Assembly: GCA_017613815.1 (NCBI GenBank)
Contig: JAGADB010000026.1
Coordinates: forward strand, 1 to 10,046
Reading direction: 5' to 3'
Length of the DNA stretch: 10,046 nt
DNA from: Clostridia bacterium
Lineage (GTDB): Bacteria > Bacillota > Clostridia > Oscillospirales > CAG-382
Of this stretch, positions 1 to 5,678 are shown in pieces; position 1 is the first letter of the stretch; each line of letters starts with the position of its first letter. A model generated the notes under the pieces. The model worked only from the letters and a program-made list of their open reading frames with translations. It was not told where the DNA came from and made no database searches. Position numbers and translations under genes: made by a program.

Positions 1-123
1 AAGGTAAGCAAGAGAGCAGCAAGAACCGGCAAGAATCCTCAGACAGGCGCTAAGATTAAGATCCCCGCAACGAAGGTTCCTTCGTTCAAAGCTGGTAAAG
101 CACTTAAGGAAGCTGTTAAATAA
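1..123 (+). CDS. hup: HU-family DNA-binding protein, C-terminal 40 residues (5' truncated by window edge)
   Basis: The reading frame is open from base 1 and stops at TAA 121-123. It encodes the last 40 residues of a histone-like HU protein, a small homodimeric nucleoid protein that bends and compacts DNA. Visible are the basic segment RAARTGKNPQTG, which is the tip of the DNA-clasping beta-arm with its intercalating proline, then IKIPATKVPSFKAGKALKEAVK-type C-terminal helix residues (KALKEAVK end). Family members are about 90 residues, so roughly the first 50 lie upstream of the window. The basic arm and the AVK ending are complete, so nothing suggests a broken gene. It is followed by its own terminator. 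IHF subunits share the fold, but this ending is typical of bacterial HU. Confidence 0.95.
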   Translation, partial: KVSKRAARTGKNPQTGAKIKIPATKVPSFKAGKALKEAVK

Positions 124-138
124 TCAGATATTTAACTT

Positions 139-170
139 AAATCAGGCGGCATCTGCCGTCTGATTTCTTT
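139..170 (+). terminator. Rho-independent terminator of the HU gene
   Basis: A 12-bp stem (139-150 with 155-166, one G-U pair) closes an ATCT loop and runs into a short T-rich tail (ATTTCTTT). It lies 15 bases after the HU stop codon. Confidence 0.88.
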
Positions 171-193
171 ATATTTAAAATTTCTGATTTCTA

Positions 194-222
194 TTGCATT
201 TTGATTTTTCGTATGATATAAT
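194..222 (+). promoter_or_regulatory. Promoter of tRNA-Leu (extended -10)
   Basis: A perfect TATAAT at 217-222 is preceded by TGA (extended -10, TGn) and, 17 bases upstream, by the weaker -35 TTGCAT at 194-199. Transcription would start near 229, about 18 bases before the mature tRNA 5' end. The strong -10 offsets the poor -35. Confidence 0.65.
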
Positions 223-246
223 AAACGCATGTCATAATAAACACAA

Positions 247-333
247 GCCGGTGTGATGGAATTGGCAGACGTGCTGGACTCAAAATCCAGTCCTGGCAAC
301 AGGGTGCGGGTTCGACCCCCGCCACCGGCACCA
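247..333 (+). tRNA. tRNA-Leu, anticodon CAA (reads UUG), CCA encoded
   Basis: The cloverleaf is complete. The acceptor stem GCCGGTG (247-253) pairs perfectly with CACCGGC (323-329), with discriminator A330 as leucine tRNAs require and an encoded CCA at 331-333. The anticodon stem CTGGA/TCCAG (274-278/286-290) encloses the loop CTCAAAA with anticodon CAA at 281-283. A long variable arm with a CCTG/CAGG stem makes it a class II tRNA, as expected for leucine. The T arm carries GGTTCGACCCC. No intron or mismatch is visible. Confidence 0.97.
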
Positions 334-334
334 C

Positions 335-367
335 AAAAAAGCCCTTGATTTAATCAAGGGCTTTTTT
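335..367. terminator. Bidirectional terminator shared by tRNA-Leu and the minus-strand nucleosidase gene
   Basis: A stem GCCCTTGAT/ATCAAGGGC (341-349/353-361) with loop TTA is flanked by A6 on the left (335-340) and T6 on the right (362-367). It therefore works for transcripts coming from either side. It begins right after the tRNA CCA and ends 15 bases before the stop of the convergent gene. Confidence 0.93.
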
Positions 368-381
368 ATTTTTGAAAATTA

Positions 382-1167
382 TTATTTCATTGATTCCAGC
401 ATTTTTAAAACGATTCTGCTTGAATTTGCGCCGGCTACGTCTCCGAAATTTTCGTAACTGTCGTGTGCGTTTCCGTCGGCTTTATCGGACAAGGCGCGGA
501 TTACGACGAACGGTTTTTGATAACTCATGCACACGATTGCAACCGAAGCGCCTTCCATTTCACATGCCAAAGCGTCATAATCGTTCTTTAATCTGTTTAC
601 GTATTCCTCGGAAGCAATAAATTGGTCTCCGGTTGCGATTGTTCCTTTAAACGTATGTTCTTCTCCGACTGTTTCGACGGACGCTTTATATGCAAGTTCG
701 ACAAGATACGGATCGCAGTAATAATATTCGCCGTCCTGCACGCCCATTCCCGGGTCTCCTGACGTCCATACGAAACCCTCGTTTGAAATTATACCGTAAT
801 CATGTTCGACAAGACGGGTTGCTATAATTTGGTCAAGCACCTTCGTGTCGTCGGCAACTCCGCCTGCGATACCGGTAAAAATGAGGCTTGAGACGGGGTA
901 TTTATTAAGCATTGCCGTTACTCCGGACGAAGCTCTGACTTTTCCGATTCCTGCTTTTGTAATGATTACGGGACAGTCTCTCAAAGTGCCTACGTAATAA
1001 TCAATTCCGCCTACTGAGTCTACGCGGTCGATTTTCGCTTCATCAATTAGAACGTTTATTTCATTATCCATTGCCGAAATAATTCCTATATATTCTTTTT
1101 TCTTACATCCGCAAAGTATTGCGAGCATAAATGCCGACAGAAATGCAATAATTATTACACGTTTCAT
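382..1167 (-). CDS. mtnN: 5'-methylthioadenosine/S-adenosylhomocysteine nucleosidase with lipoprotein signal
   Basis: This 261-residue protein is an MTA/SAH nucleosidase (PNP/UDP phosphorylase superfamily), which cleaves adenine from MTA, SAH or 5'-deoxyadenosine. Recognised by homology to E. coli MtnN: the start motif GIISAMDNE with catalytic Glu36, TGIAGG (98-103), TGDQFI (179-184), CEME with ribose-binding Glu205, and ALSDKAD with the catalytic Asp228. Unlike the usual cytosolic enzyme of about 230 residues, it begins with basic KR, a hydrophobic run (residues 4-18) and a lipobox LCGC, so Cys21 would be lipidated and the enzyme anchored outside the membrane. The ATG at 1167 was chosen over an upstream in-frame start at 1215 because AGGAG (rc of 1175-1180) sits correctly before it and because the signal peptide then starts at residue 1. 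It is transcribed singly, convergent with the tRNA. Activity follows from intact residues; the export is inferred. Confidence 0.9.
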   Translation of the reverse strand: MKRVIIIAFLSAFMLAILCGCKKKEYIGIISAMDNEINVLIDEAKIDRVDSVGGIDYYVGTLRDCPVIITKAGIGKVRASSGVTAMLNKYPVSSLIFTGIAGGVADDTKVLDQIIATRLVEHDYGIISNEGFVWTSGDPGMGVQDGEYYYCDPYLVELAYKASVETVGEEHTFKGTIATGDQFIASEEYVNRLKNDYDALACEMEGASVAIVCMSYQKPFVVIRALSDKADGNAHDSYENFGDVAGANSSRIVLKMLESMK

Positions 1168-1203
1168 TTTTTGCGCTCCTTTTAAGACTTCATTTTCGAA
1201 AAT

Positions 1204-1232
1204 ATAATAACACACAATTCGGCAAAAATCAA
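1204..1232 (-). promoter_or_regulatory. Promoter of the nucleosidase gene
   Basis: Read on the minus strand: TTGATT (1232-1227), 17-base spacer, TATTAT (1209-1204). The start of transcription would be near 1197, about 30 bases before the ATG at 1167. It is divergent from the promoter of the next gene. Confidence 0.55.
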
Positions 1233-1245
1233 GAATGTATGGTTA

Positions 1246-1274
1246 TTGACTGAATAAAACATATATGGTATAAT
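1246..1274 (+). promoter_or_regulatory. Strong vegetative promoter of the 684-residue enzyme gene
   Basis: TTGACT (1246-1251), exactly 17 bases, then TATAAT (1269-1274) preceded by TGG, an extended -10. This is a near-consensus sigma-A promoter. No operator-like dyad is seen around it. The gene's ribosome binding site AAGGAG (1292-1297) follows, 6 bases before the ATG. Confidence 0.85.
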
Positions 1275-1303
1275 TAAAAAAACGAAAAAACAAGGAGAAC
1301 ATT

Positions 1304-3358
1304 ATGAAAAACGCTTTATTCAAGATTGATTTTGACAAGGCCACCGGTACTATTATGTCGATTTCCAACGTTAAGGATAAAGATGAGATGAACTGGTGCA
1401 ATATCCCGAAATTTCCGCCCATGCCGAAACCCGAAAACTCTGGAAATCCCGCAAATAAAGGCAATTTTCCGAATATGGCCAACATCGGCGGCTGGGGAAA
1501 ACCCGAATTTATAAAGTACGACCTCGTAAAAAGGCAGTACGAACCCGGTCTTGAACTGAAATCTTACAAGCACAACACAAAAAGCGCGACCTGCGTGTTT
1601 GAAAAATACGATATGCGCGTCGTTTCCGAGCACTTTTTTGCCGAAAACGGCAATCTTGTCGAGAGATTTACCTTCAAAAACATAACGGAATACCCGATAA
1701 TCACAGAATATCAGTCGCTGCGCATCTCGATCCCGTTTTTCGACGCTTATACAAACGCCGACGAGTGCATGATTCACCGCTGCAACGCTCATATATGGTG
1801 CGGACACAACGTAACGTTCGTAAATGCCTTAAAAATGGGAGTCAGCGACATAAATCTCGGCATGTATCTCACAAAAGGCGCTTTTGACGGTTATTCGTGC
1901 GAAAGAGGCGCCGGCAGAGGCAGATTTATGTTCAATATTGAGCCCGTTTGTCTTGAATCGGGCGAAGAATACGTTATAGAGTGGCATCTGTTCTGGCACA
2001 CCGGAAACGAGGATTTTGAAGAAAAAATCAAAGCGTTTGACAACTATTTGCGCATTGAAGCAGTAAATCAGACGGTTTACAGCAACGAAAATATAAAATT
2101 CAAGGTATTGACCGCGCTGAAATGCAAAGACGTAAGCGTAACCTGCGACGGTAAAAAAGTTCCGATAAGGAAAACCAAAGACGGTTTTTCAGTTTCGGTA
2201 AAGCCGGCAAAGCTCGGACACAACAGATTTGACGTAAGTGTTGACGGAGTAAAAACCTACACGGAATTTCACGTATCGCTTCCTCTGTGGGAGCTTGCAA
2301 AGAAGAGGATTGATTACATAGTCGACAAGCAGCAGTACAGAAGAAAGGGCTCTCCGCTTGACGGAGCATATATCCCTTACGATACAAAGCTCGACTGCTT
2401 CGTTTTCGACCACTTGAACCCCGACCACAACGCTCACCGCGAAAGAATTGGTATGGCGCTGCTTATAATGCAGTATCTGCGCCACGAGAGAAACGAAAAG
2501 TTCGAAAAATCGTTTGAACTGTTTACAAAGTTCTTCCTTCGCGAATTCTTCGACGTAAAGACGGGAAGAGTATATAACGGACTCAAGCAGGGCGACGACG
2601 GAGTCGAAAGACTTTACAACTATCCCTGGGCGGCGGTATTCCTTGCAGAGCTTTACAGATACACCAAAAAGAAGGAATATCTGAAGCACTGCAAAAAGAT
2701 TATGCTCTACTATTACGAAAAGGGCGGATACAAGTTCTATCCCAACGCCGTTTCTCCTTATCTCATAGTAAGCGCATTTGTCGAGGCGGGACTCAAAAAC
2801 GATGCGAAAGAACTAACGAAAGCGTTCGTAAAGCACGCAGATACGATGATTGAAATAGGAACGTCTTATCCCAAACACGAGGTTGTATACGAACAGACGA
2901 TAGTCTGCCCTGCGGTTACGATAATACTCGACGCATACAGACTTACAAAGGACGAAAAATATCTTCGCGAAGCGGAAAAACACCTCGCTATTCTCGAAAG
3001 ATTCAACGGCAGGCAGCCGAGCTATCATTTAAAGGAAGTCGCAATAAGATATTGGGACGACTATTGGTTCGGAAAGAGCAGAACGATGGGGGACACCTTC
3101 CCGCATTACTGGAGCTCGCTGTCGGCAAATGCTCTTTGCAGATACGGAAAGATTTCCGGCAAGAAGGATTATCTTATAAGAGCGGAAGAGGGAATAAGAA
3201 ATATGCTCTGTCTGTTCTTTGAAGACGGCGGCGCTTCCTGCGCGTATCTTTACGGAGACTCCCTGATGGGCAAGCCGTCAAGCTTCTACGACGAATGGGC
3301 AAACGACCAGGATTTCGCTCTTTACTACGCGGTTAAAAAAGAAGCGGGCGAAATATAA
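1304..3358 (+). CDS. Predicted cytosolic carbohydrate-active enzyme: beta-sandwich plus six-hairpin (alpha/alpha) barrel region
   Basis: 684 residues; no exact family is recognised. There is no signal peptide or membrane helix, so it should be cytosolic. Residues 1-250 are rich in beta-type and aromatic segments, with a Gly/Pro/Asn-rich loop at about 36-65, and look like the N-terminal sandwich of six-hairpin glycosidases. Residues 253-325 look like a small Ig-like linker domain. Residues 330-684 are alternating amphipathic helices with aromatic, acidic turns, such as FDHLNPDHNAHRER (368-381), LYNYPWAAVFLAELYRY (438-453), YWDDYWFGKSRTMGDTFPHYW (583-603) and YDEWANDQDFALYYA (662-676). This pattern fits an (alpha/alpha)6 toroid that cleaves or lyses an oligosaccharide. 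The gene is monocistronic, with its own strong promoter and a terminator behind it, and has no transporter or regulator beside it. Substrate and mechanism (hydrolase, lyase or phosphorylase) cannot be told. The fold call is by pattern, not by alignment. Confidence 0.7.
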   Translation: MKNALFKIDFDKATGTIMSISNVKDKDEMNWCNIPKFPPMPKPENSGNPANKGNFPNMANIGGWGKPEFIKYDLVKRQYEPGLELKSYKHNTKSATCVFEKYDMRVVSEHFFAENGNLVERFTFKNITEYPIITEYQSLRISIPFFDAYTNADECMIHRCNAHIWCGHNVTFVNALKMGVSDINLGMYLTKGAFDGYSCERGAGRGRFMFNIEPVCLESGEEYVIEWHLFWHTGNEDFEEKIKAFDNYLRIEAVNQTVYSNENIKFKVLTALKCKDVSVTCDGKKVPIRKTKDGFSVSVKPAKLGHNRFDVSVDGVKTYTEFHVSLPLWELAKKRIDYIVDKQQYRRKGSPLDGAYIPYDTKLDCFVFDHLNPDHNAHRERIGMALLIMQYLRHERNEKFEKSFELFTKFFLREFFDVKTGRVYNGLKQGDDGVERLYNYPWAAVFLAELYRYTKKKEYLKHCKKIMLYYYEKGGYKFYPNAVSPYLIVSAFVEAGLKNDAKELTKAFVKHADTMIEIGTSYPKHEVVYEQTIVCPAVTIILDAYRLTKDEKYLREAEKHLAILERFNGRQPSYHLKEVAIRYWDDYWFGKSRTMGDTFPHYWSSLSANALCRYGKISGKKDYLIRAEEGIRNMLCLFFEDGGASCAYLYGDSLMGKPSSFYDEWANDQDFALYYAVKKEAGEI

Positions 3359-3420
3359 AAACGCCTTCGGGGCAGGGGACAACGGCTCATATAATTTACA
3401 ATATATGGTAATGTTGCATA

Positions 3421-3457
3421 AAACGGCAATTTTTTAGTAAATTGCCGTTTCTTTTTT
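3421..3457 (+). terminator. Rho-independent terminator of the 684-residue enzyme gene
   Basis: A 12-bp perfect stem (3421-3432 with 3439-3450; AAACGGCAATTT/AAATTGCCGTTT) with a 6-base loop is followed by CTTTTTT. It lies 62 bases after the stop at 3358 and insulates the recombinase gene from upstream transcription. Confidence 0.93.
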
Positions 3458-3605
3458 ATATAATTTCATATCAAGATATAGTGTTAAAAATCAAAATTAC
3501 GCAATATATGTTGACGTCGCTCATATTGGTTTACAAAGGTAACATAATTTAGTTAACATAAATTTTGTAATAATTTACGAAAATTGTTAAAAATGGTATT
3601 TTCCC

Positions 3606-3634
3606 TTGAAAAAATGAGAAGATTATATTATTAT
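3606..3634 (+). promoter_or_regulatory. Rightward promoter toward the recombinase gene
   Basis: TTGAAA (3606-3611, inside the left inverted-repeat arm), 17-base spacer, TATTAT (3629-3634). Both boxes match 5 of 6. Transcription would start near 3641, giving a leader of about 40 bases that includes only the right arm. Confidence 0.5.
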
Positions 3635-3658
3635 ATTAATAGTCTACTTTTTTGACAA
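3630..3658 (-). promoter_or_regulatory. Leftward promoter inside the inverted-repeat core
   Basis: On the minus strand: TTGTCA (3658-3653), 17-base spacer, perfect TATAAT (3635-3630). It points away from the recombinase into a spacer without a recognisable gene. If the core were inverted, it would lie at 3618-3646 on the plus strand and drive the recombinase. Confidence 0.5.
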
Positions 3659-3680
3659 TAATTTTTTCAAGGGAAATGTA

Positions 3681-4574
3681 ATGACAGTTAAAAAATCGAT
3701 CAACGAATTTTTTACATATTTAATAAACACGAAAAAAGCCGCCGCAAACACAGTCAGCGCGTACCGTCTTGATATTTCGACATACTCGGAATATGCCGAA
3801 AAATGCGGTTTCGATATCGTTTCCGCAAAGGATTCCGATATAGAGAAGTATAAGAAGTATCTTGTTTCAAGGGGCTTTTCCACGTCTTCCGTAAGCCGTG
3901 CCATGTCGTCTTTAAGGGGCTATTATAAGTATTTAAACGTTACGGGCGTTATAAGTTCAAACCCCGCAAAAGCCGTAAAGAACGATAAAAACGAGAAGAA
4001 GACGATAGACGTCCTCACTTCCGAAGAGGTTGACAGACTTCTTTCTCAGCCCGACGTAAAGGACATAAAAGGCCTTCGCGACAAAGCGATGCTTGAACTT
4101 ATGTACGCAACCGGAATTAAAGTATCGGAATTGATCTCACTCAACGTTTCCGACGTTAACCTCCAGCTCGGATGTATATCCTGCCACGGTGCAGAGTCTT
4201 CAAAGCACGACCGCAGAATTTATATCTATCCCACGGCGGTAAAGACGATAAGGGACTATCTCAAATATTCAAGGGCTTATCTCGTCGACGACGATTTCGA
4301 GCCGCTTTTTGTGAATATAGGCGGCACGAGAATTACCCGCCAGGGCTTCTGGAAGATTCTTAAATCCTATGCAAGCCGCGCCGGCATATCAAAGCCTATA
4401 ACTCCGCACATTTTGAGAAACTCCTTTGCTACGCATCTGCTTGAAAACGGCGCCGATATAAACGATATAAAGGAAATTCTCGGACACAGCGATATTTCCT
4501 CAACCCTCGTATATGCAAATTATCTCAAATCAAAAGGTAATAAATCTTATCTCAAATTTCATCCGCGGGCATAG
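3681..4574 (+). CDS. XerD-like tyrosine recombinase with altered catalytic positions
   Basis: 297 residues, the usual XerC/XerD length, ending in HPRA as XerD does. Residues 1-90 form the SAM-like core-binding domain (SINEFFTYL, NTVSAYRLDI); 110-297 form the catalytic domain. Present: HILR (His243, Arg246), GHSD (His269) and the nucleophile Tyr278 at the standard spacing of 9 from His269. Changed: the first catalytic Arg of the (L/I)RVSEL motif is Lys147 (codon AAA), the GKGNKER hairpin reads GAESSKHDRR (the usual Lys is not aligned, though Lys175 is nearby), and LRH is LRN. The family cuts and rejoins DNA through a 3'-phosphotyrosine. Here it may be weakened, specialised or DNA-binding only. 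The ATG at 3681 has the modest site AAGGGA 6 bases upstream, inside the inverted repeat. It stands alone with a terminator before it and no phage or transposon genes beside it. It could be a housekeeping dimer-resolution protein or a dedicated invertase. Confidence 0.88.
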   Translation: MTVKKSINEFFTYLINTKKAAANTVSAYRLDISTYSEYAEKCGFDIVSAKDSDIEKYKKYLVSRGFSTSSVSRAMSSLRGYYKYLNVTGVISSNPAKAVKNDKNEKKTIDVLTSEEVDRLLSQPDVKDIKGLRDKAMLELMYATGIKVSELISLNVSDVNLQLGCISCHGAESSKHDRRIYIYPTAVKTIRDYLKYSRAYLVDDDFEPLFVNIGGTRITRQGFWKILKSYASRAGISKPITPHILRNSFATHLLENGADINDIKEILGHSDISSTLVYANYLKSKGNKSYLKFHPRA

Positions 4575-4611
4575 GTTACATAATATTAACACGCAATTAA
4601 TAAATATGATA

Positions 4612-4641
4612 TATAATATATGCATCCTCACGGATGCATAT
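4612..4641 (+). promoter_or_regulatory. Possible -10 box and hairpin before the YesL-like gene
   Basis: TATAAT at 4612-4617 has no good -35 at 17 bases; TTAACA at 4586-4591 is 20 bases away. It abuts a perfect 10-bp hairpin (4618-4627/4632-4641, loop TCAC). The hairpin is followed by only three T residues, so it is a weak terminator for the recombinase gene at best. It may otherwise be a regulator site at the start of the next transcript. Confidence 0.35.
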
Positions 4642-4660
4642 TTGATTATGGAGAAAGAAT

Positions 4661-5644
4661 ATGGCGGTATTTGATTTTTTACATTTTAATCCCAAAGAAA
4701 AGGGTCTAACGAAAGACGAGGCGAGAAAGGCTTCGAGAACTGATTTTGTCGGCTTTTTCAGGACTTATTTTGAAAAATTCTGGAATATATCGAATTTGAA
4801 TTTGGTTATCGCGCTTTATTTGGTTCTGCTCGCGCTCGGAATCTGGACTCTTCAGCCGTATCCGATAGCGTTTTATATATTTCTCGGCGTGTTTGCCCTT
4901 ATGTTCGGACCTCTTTGCGCCGGCGTGTTTTACGTCGTCAGGGGATACGTAAGAGGGGACCCTGTGTTTATTGTTTCCGATTTCACTTATGCGGTAAAGC
5001 ATAACTGGAAACAGTCGATAATTATCGGTCTTCTCGACCTTCTCATAACCGGACTTCTTATTTTTGACGTGTTCTTCTGGAGCGGAACTGATTTGAATTA
5101 TCTTACTTCATACGTCCCCGAAAATATAGTTGAAATCACGCAGGAAGCAAGTTCCGGTGAAGAGGAAACCGATATTGCTTTTACCGAAGATGCCGACGTG
5201 CCTTCGGAAGACGGTTCAAATGCCGAAGTTCTGCCGTTTAACGAGAAAACCAACGGCTTTTTGGAAAGTATGTTTTTCTATGCGTCGATAATTCTGTTTA
5301 TCGTCTACCTTTTCATGAAAAACTATATCTATATTATTACGGTAACCTTTAATCTTTCGGTTTATAAGATTTTCAAAAACGCCTTTCTGTTTTCTATTCT
5401 CGGAATAAAGCGCAATATTCTCGGTTTTTTGGGCAAACTCATTCTTCTTTTCGTAAACGTGATAATATTTGTAAATATGCCTATGGTGGGTATACTTCTC
5501 GCGCTTATAATAACCCTCGCTTCATGCGCTTTCATAGGCGCGTATGCGGCGTATCCCGTAATTAAAAAATATATGATAACTCCGTATTACAAAGACGAGG
5601 AAGTATACGAATCCTACGACAAAATCTTTGAGGACAGGGGATAA
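4661..5644 (+). CDS. YesL/DUF624-like multi-pass membrane protein with an acidic extracytoplasmic-type loop
   Basis: 327 residues with about six hydrophobic segments: 44-63, 68-92, 118-139, 203-227, 257-276 and 277-296. The first half carries the layout I associate with the YesL/DUF624 family: an N-terminal amphipathic stretch ending in NLNLV, then FGPLCAGVFYVVRGYVRGD after helix 2, and an NWKQS segment leading into helix 3. Family members are typically about 200-220 residues. The excess here is mostly the acidic loop 152-196 (many Glu and Asp, few basic residues) between helices 3 and 4 and the long C-terminal part. YesL-type genes often sit beside carbohydrate ABC transporters, but none is seen here and the function is unknown. 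The ATG has GGAG 7 bases upstream. It converges on the second recombinase gene, with a shared hairpin between the stops. Confidence 0.7.
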   Translation: MAVFDFLHFNPKEKGLTKDEARKASRTDFVGFFRTYFEKFWNISNLNLVIALYLVLLALGIWTLQPYPIAFYIFLGVFALMFGPLCAGVFYVVRGYVRGDPVFIVSDFTYAVKHNWKQSIIIGLLDLLITGLLIFDVFFWSGTDLNYLTSYVPENIVEITQEASSGEEETDIAFTEDADVPSEDGSNAEVLPFNEKTNGFLESMFFYASIILFIVYLFMKNYIYIITVTFNLSVYKIFKNAFLFSILGIKRNILGFLGKLILLFVNVIIFVNMPMVGILLALIITLASCAFIGAYAAYPVIKKYMITPYYKDEEVYESYDKIFEDRG

Positions 5645-5678
5645 AAAAATACCGGCAATTATTTGCCGGTAAGATTTT
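5643..5678. terminator. Terminator between convergent genes
   Basis: Stem TACCGGCAA/TTGCCGGTA (5650-5658/5663-5671) with loop TTAT. The A7 run on its left (5643-5649) gives a good U-tract for the leftward recombinase transcript. For the rightward transcript the tail AGATTTTATT is weaker. Confidence 0.85.

Larger units (their letters stand above)
3600..3676. repeat. Perfect 16-bp inverted repeat around a 45-bp AT-rich core, just upstream of a tyrosine recombinase
   Basis: Left arm TTTCCCTTGAAAAAAT (3600-3615) and right arm ATTTTTTCAAGGGAAA (3661-3676) are exact reverse complements; the core is 3616-3660. The right arm ends 4 bases before the recombinase ATG and contains its ribosome binding site (AAGGGA, 3669-3674). 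The left arm contains a rightward -35 (TTGAAA). Each arm also has a small dyad of its own (TTTC-CCTT-GAAA). No T-tract follows the right arm, so it is not a terminator. It could be paired recombinase sites, an operator or a relic of a tiny element. No target duplication is seen at the flanks. Confidence 0.85.
3359..3680. other. 322-base AT-rich spacer upstream of the recombinase gene
   Basis: It contains no convincing gene. From left to right: a short GC-rich tail of the upstream transcript (3361-3388), a strong terminator (3421-3457), an AT-rich stretch with short direct repeats (TGTTAAAAAT at 3482-3491 and 3585-3594; TAACATAA at 3540-3547 and 3554-3561), then the perfect inverted repeat with its promoters (3600-3676). 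Only very short open frames (12-17 codons) exist on the minus strand, with no ribosome binding site seen. Confidence 0.75.

Noticed and set aside
372..620. Plus-strand open frame of 82 codons opposite the nucleosidase gene
   Set aside because: Arg-rich composition, no ribosome binding site, and fully inside the reverse strand of a gene with intact motifs.
2100..2689. Two minus-strand open frames inside the 684-residue enzyme gene
   Set aside because: They overlap each other, have no family features, and are shadows of a long gene with a strong promoter and ribosome binding site.
3400..3600. Leftward small protein or sRNA from the minus-strand promoter
   Set aside because: Only 12-17 codon frames without ribosome binding sites are present, and no terminator suited to a leftward transcript was found. 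The promoter itself is kept as a feature.
3500..3600. dif-like Xer recombination site near the recombinase
   Set aside because: AT-rich text with partial likeness only; no pair of 11-base arms around a 6-base centre matching known Firmicutes dif.
3600..3676. Inverted repeat as an intrinsic terminator
   Set aside because: The 45-base loop is too long, no T-tract follows the right arm, and the recombinase start lies 4 bases beyond it.
3600..3676. Inverted repeat as the ends of a transposon or MITE
   Set aside because: No flanking target duplication is visible and no further copy of the arms was noticed in the window. A degenerate relic is not excluded.
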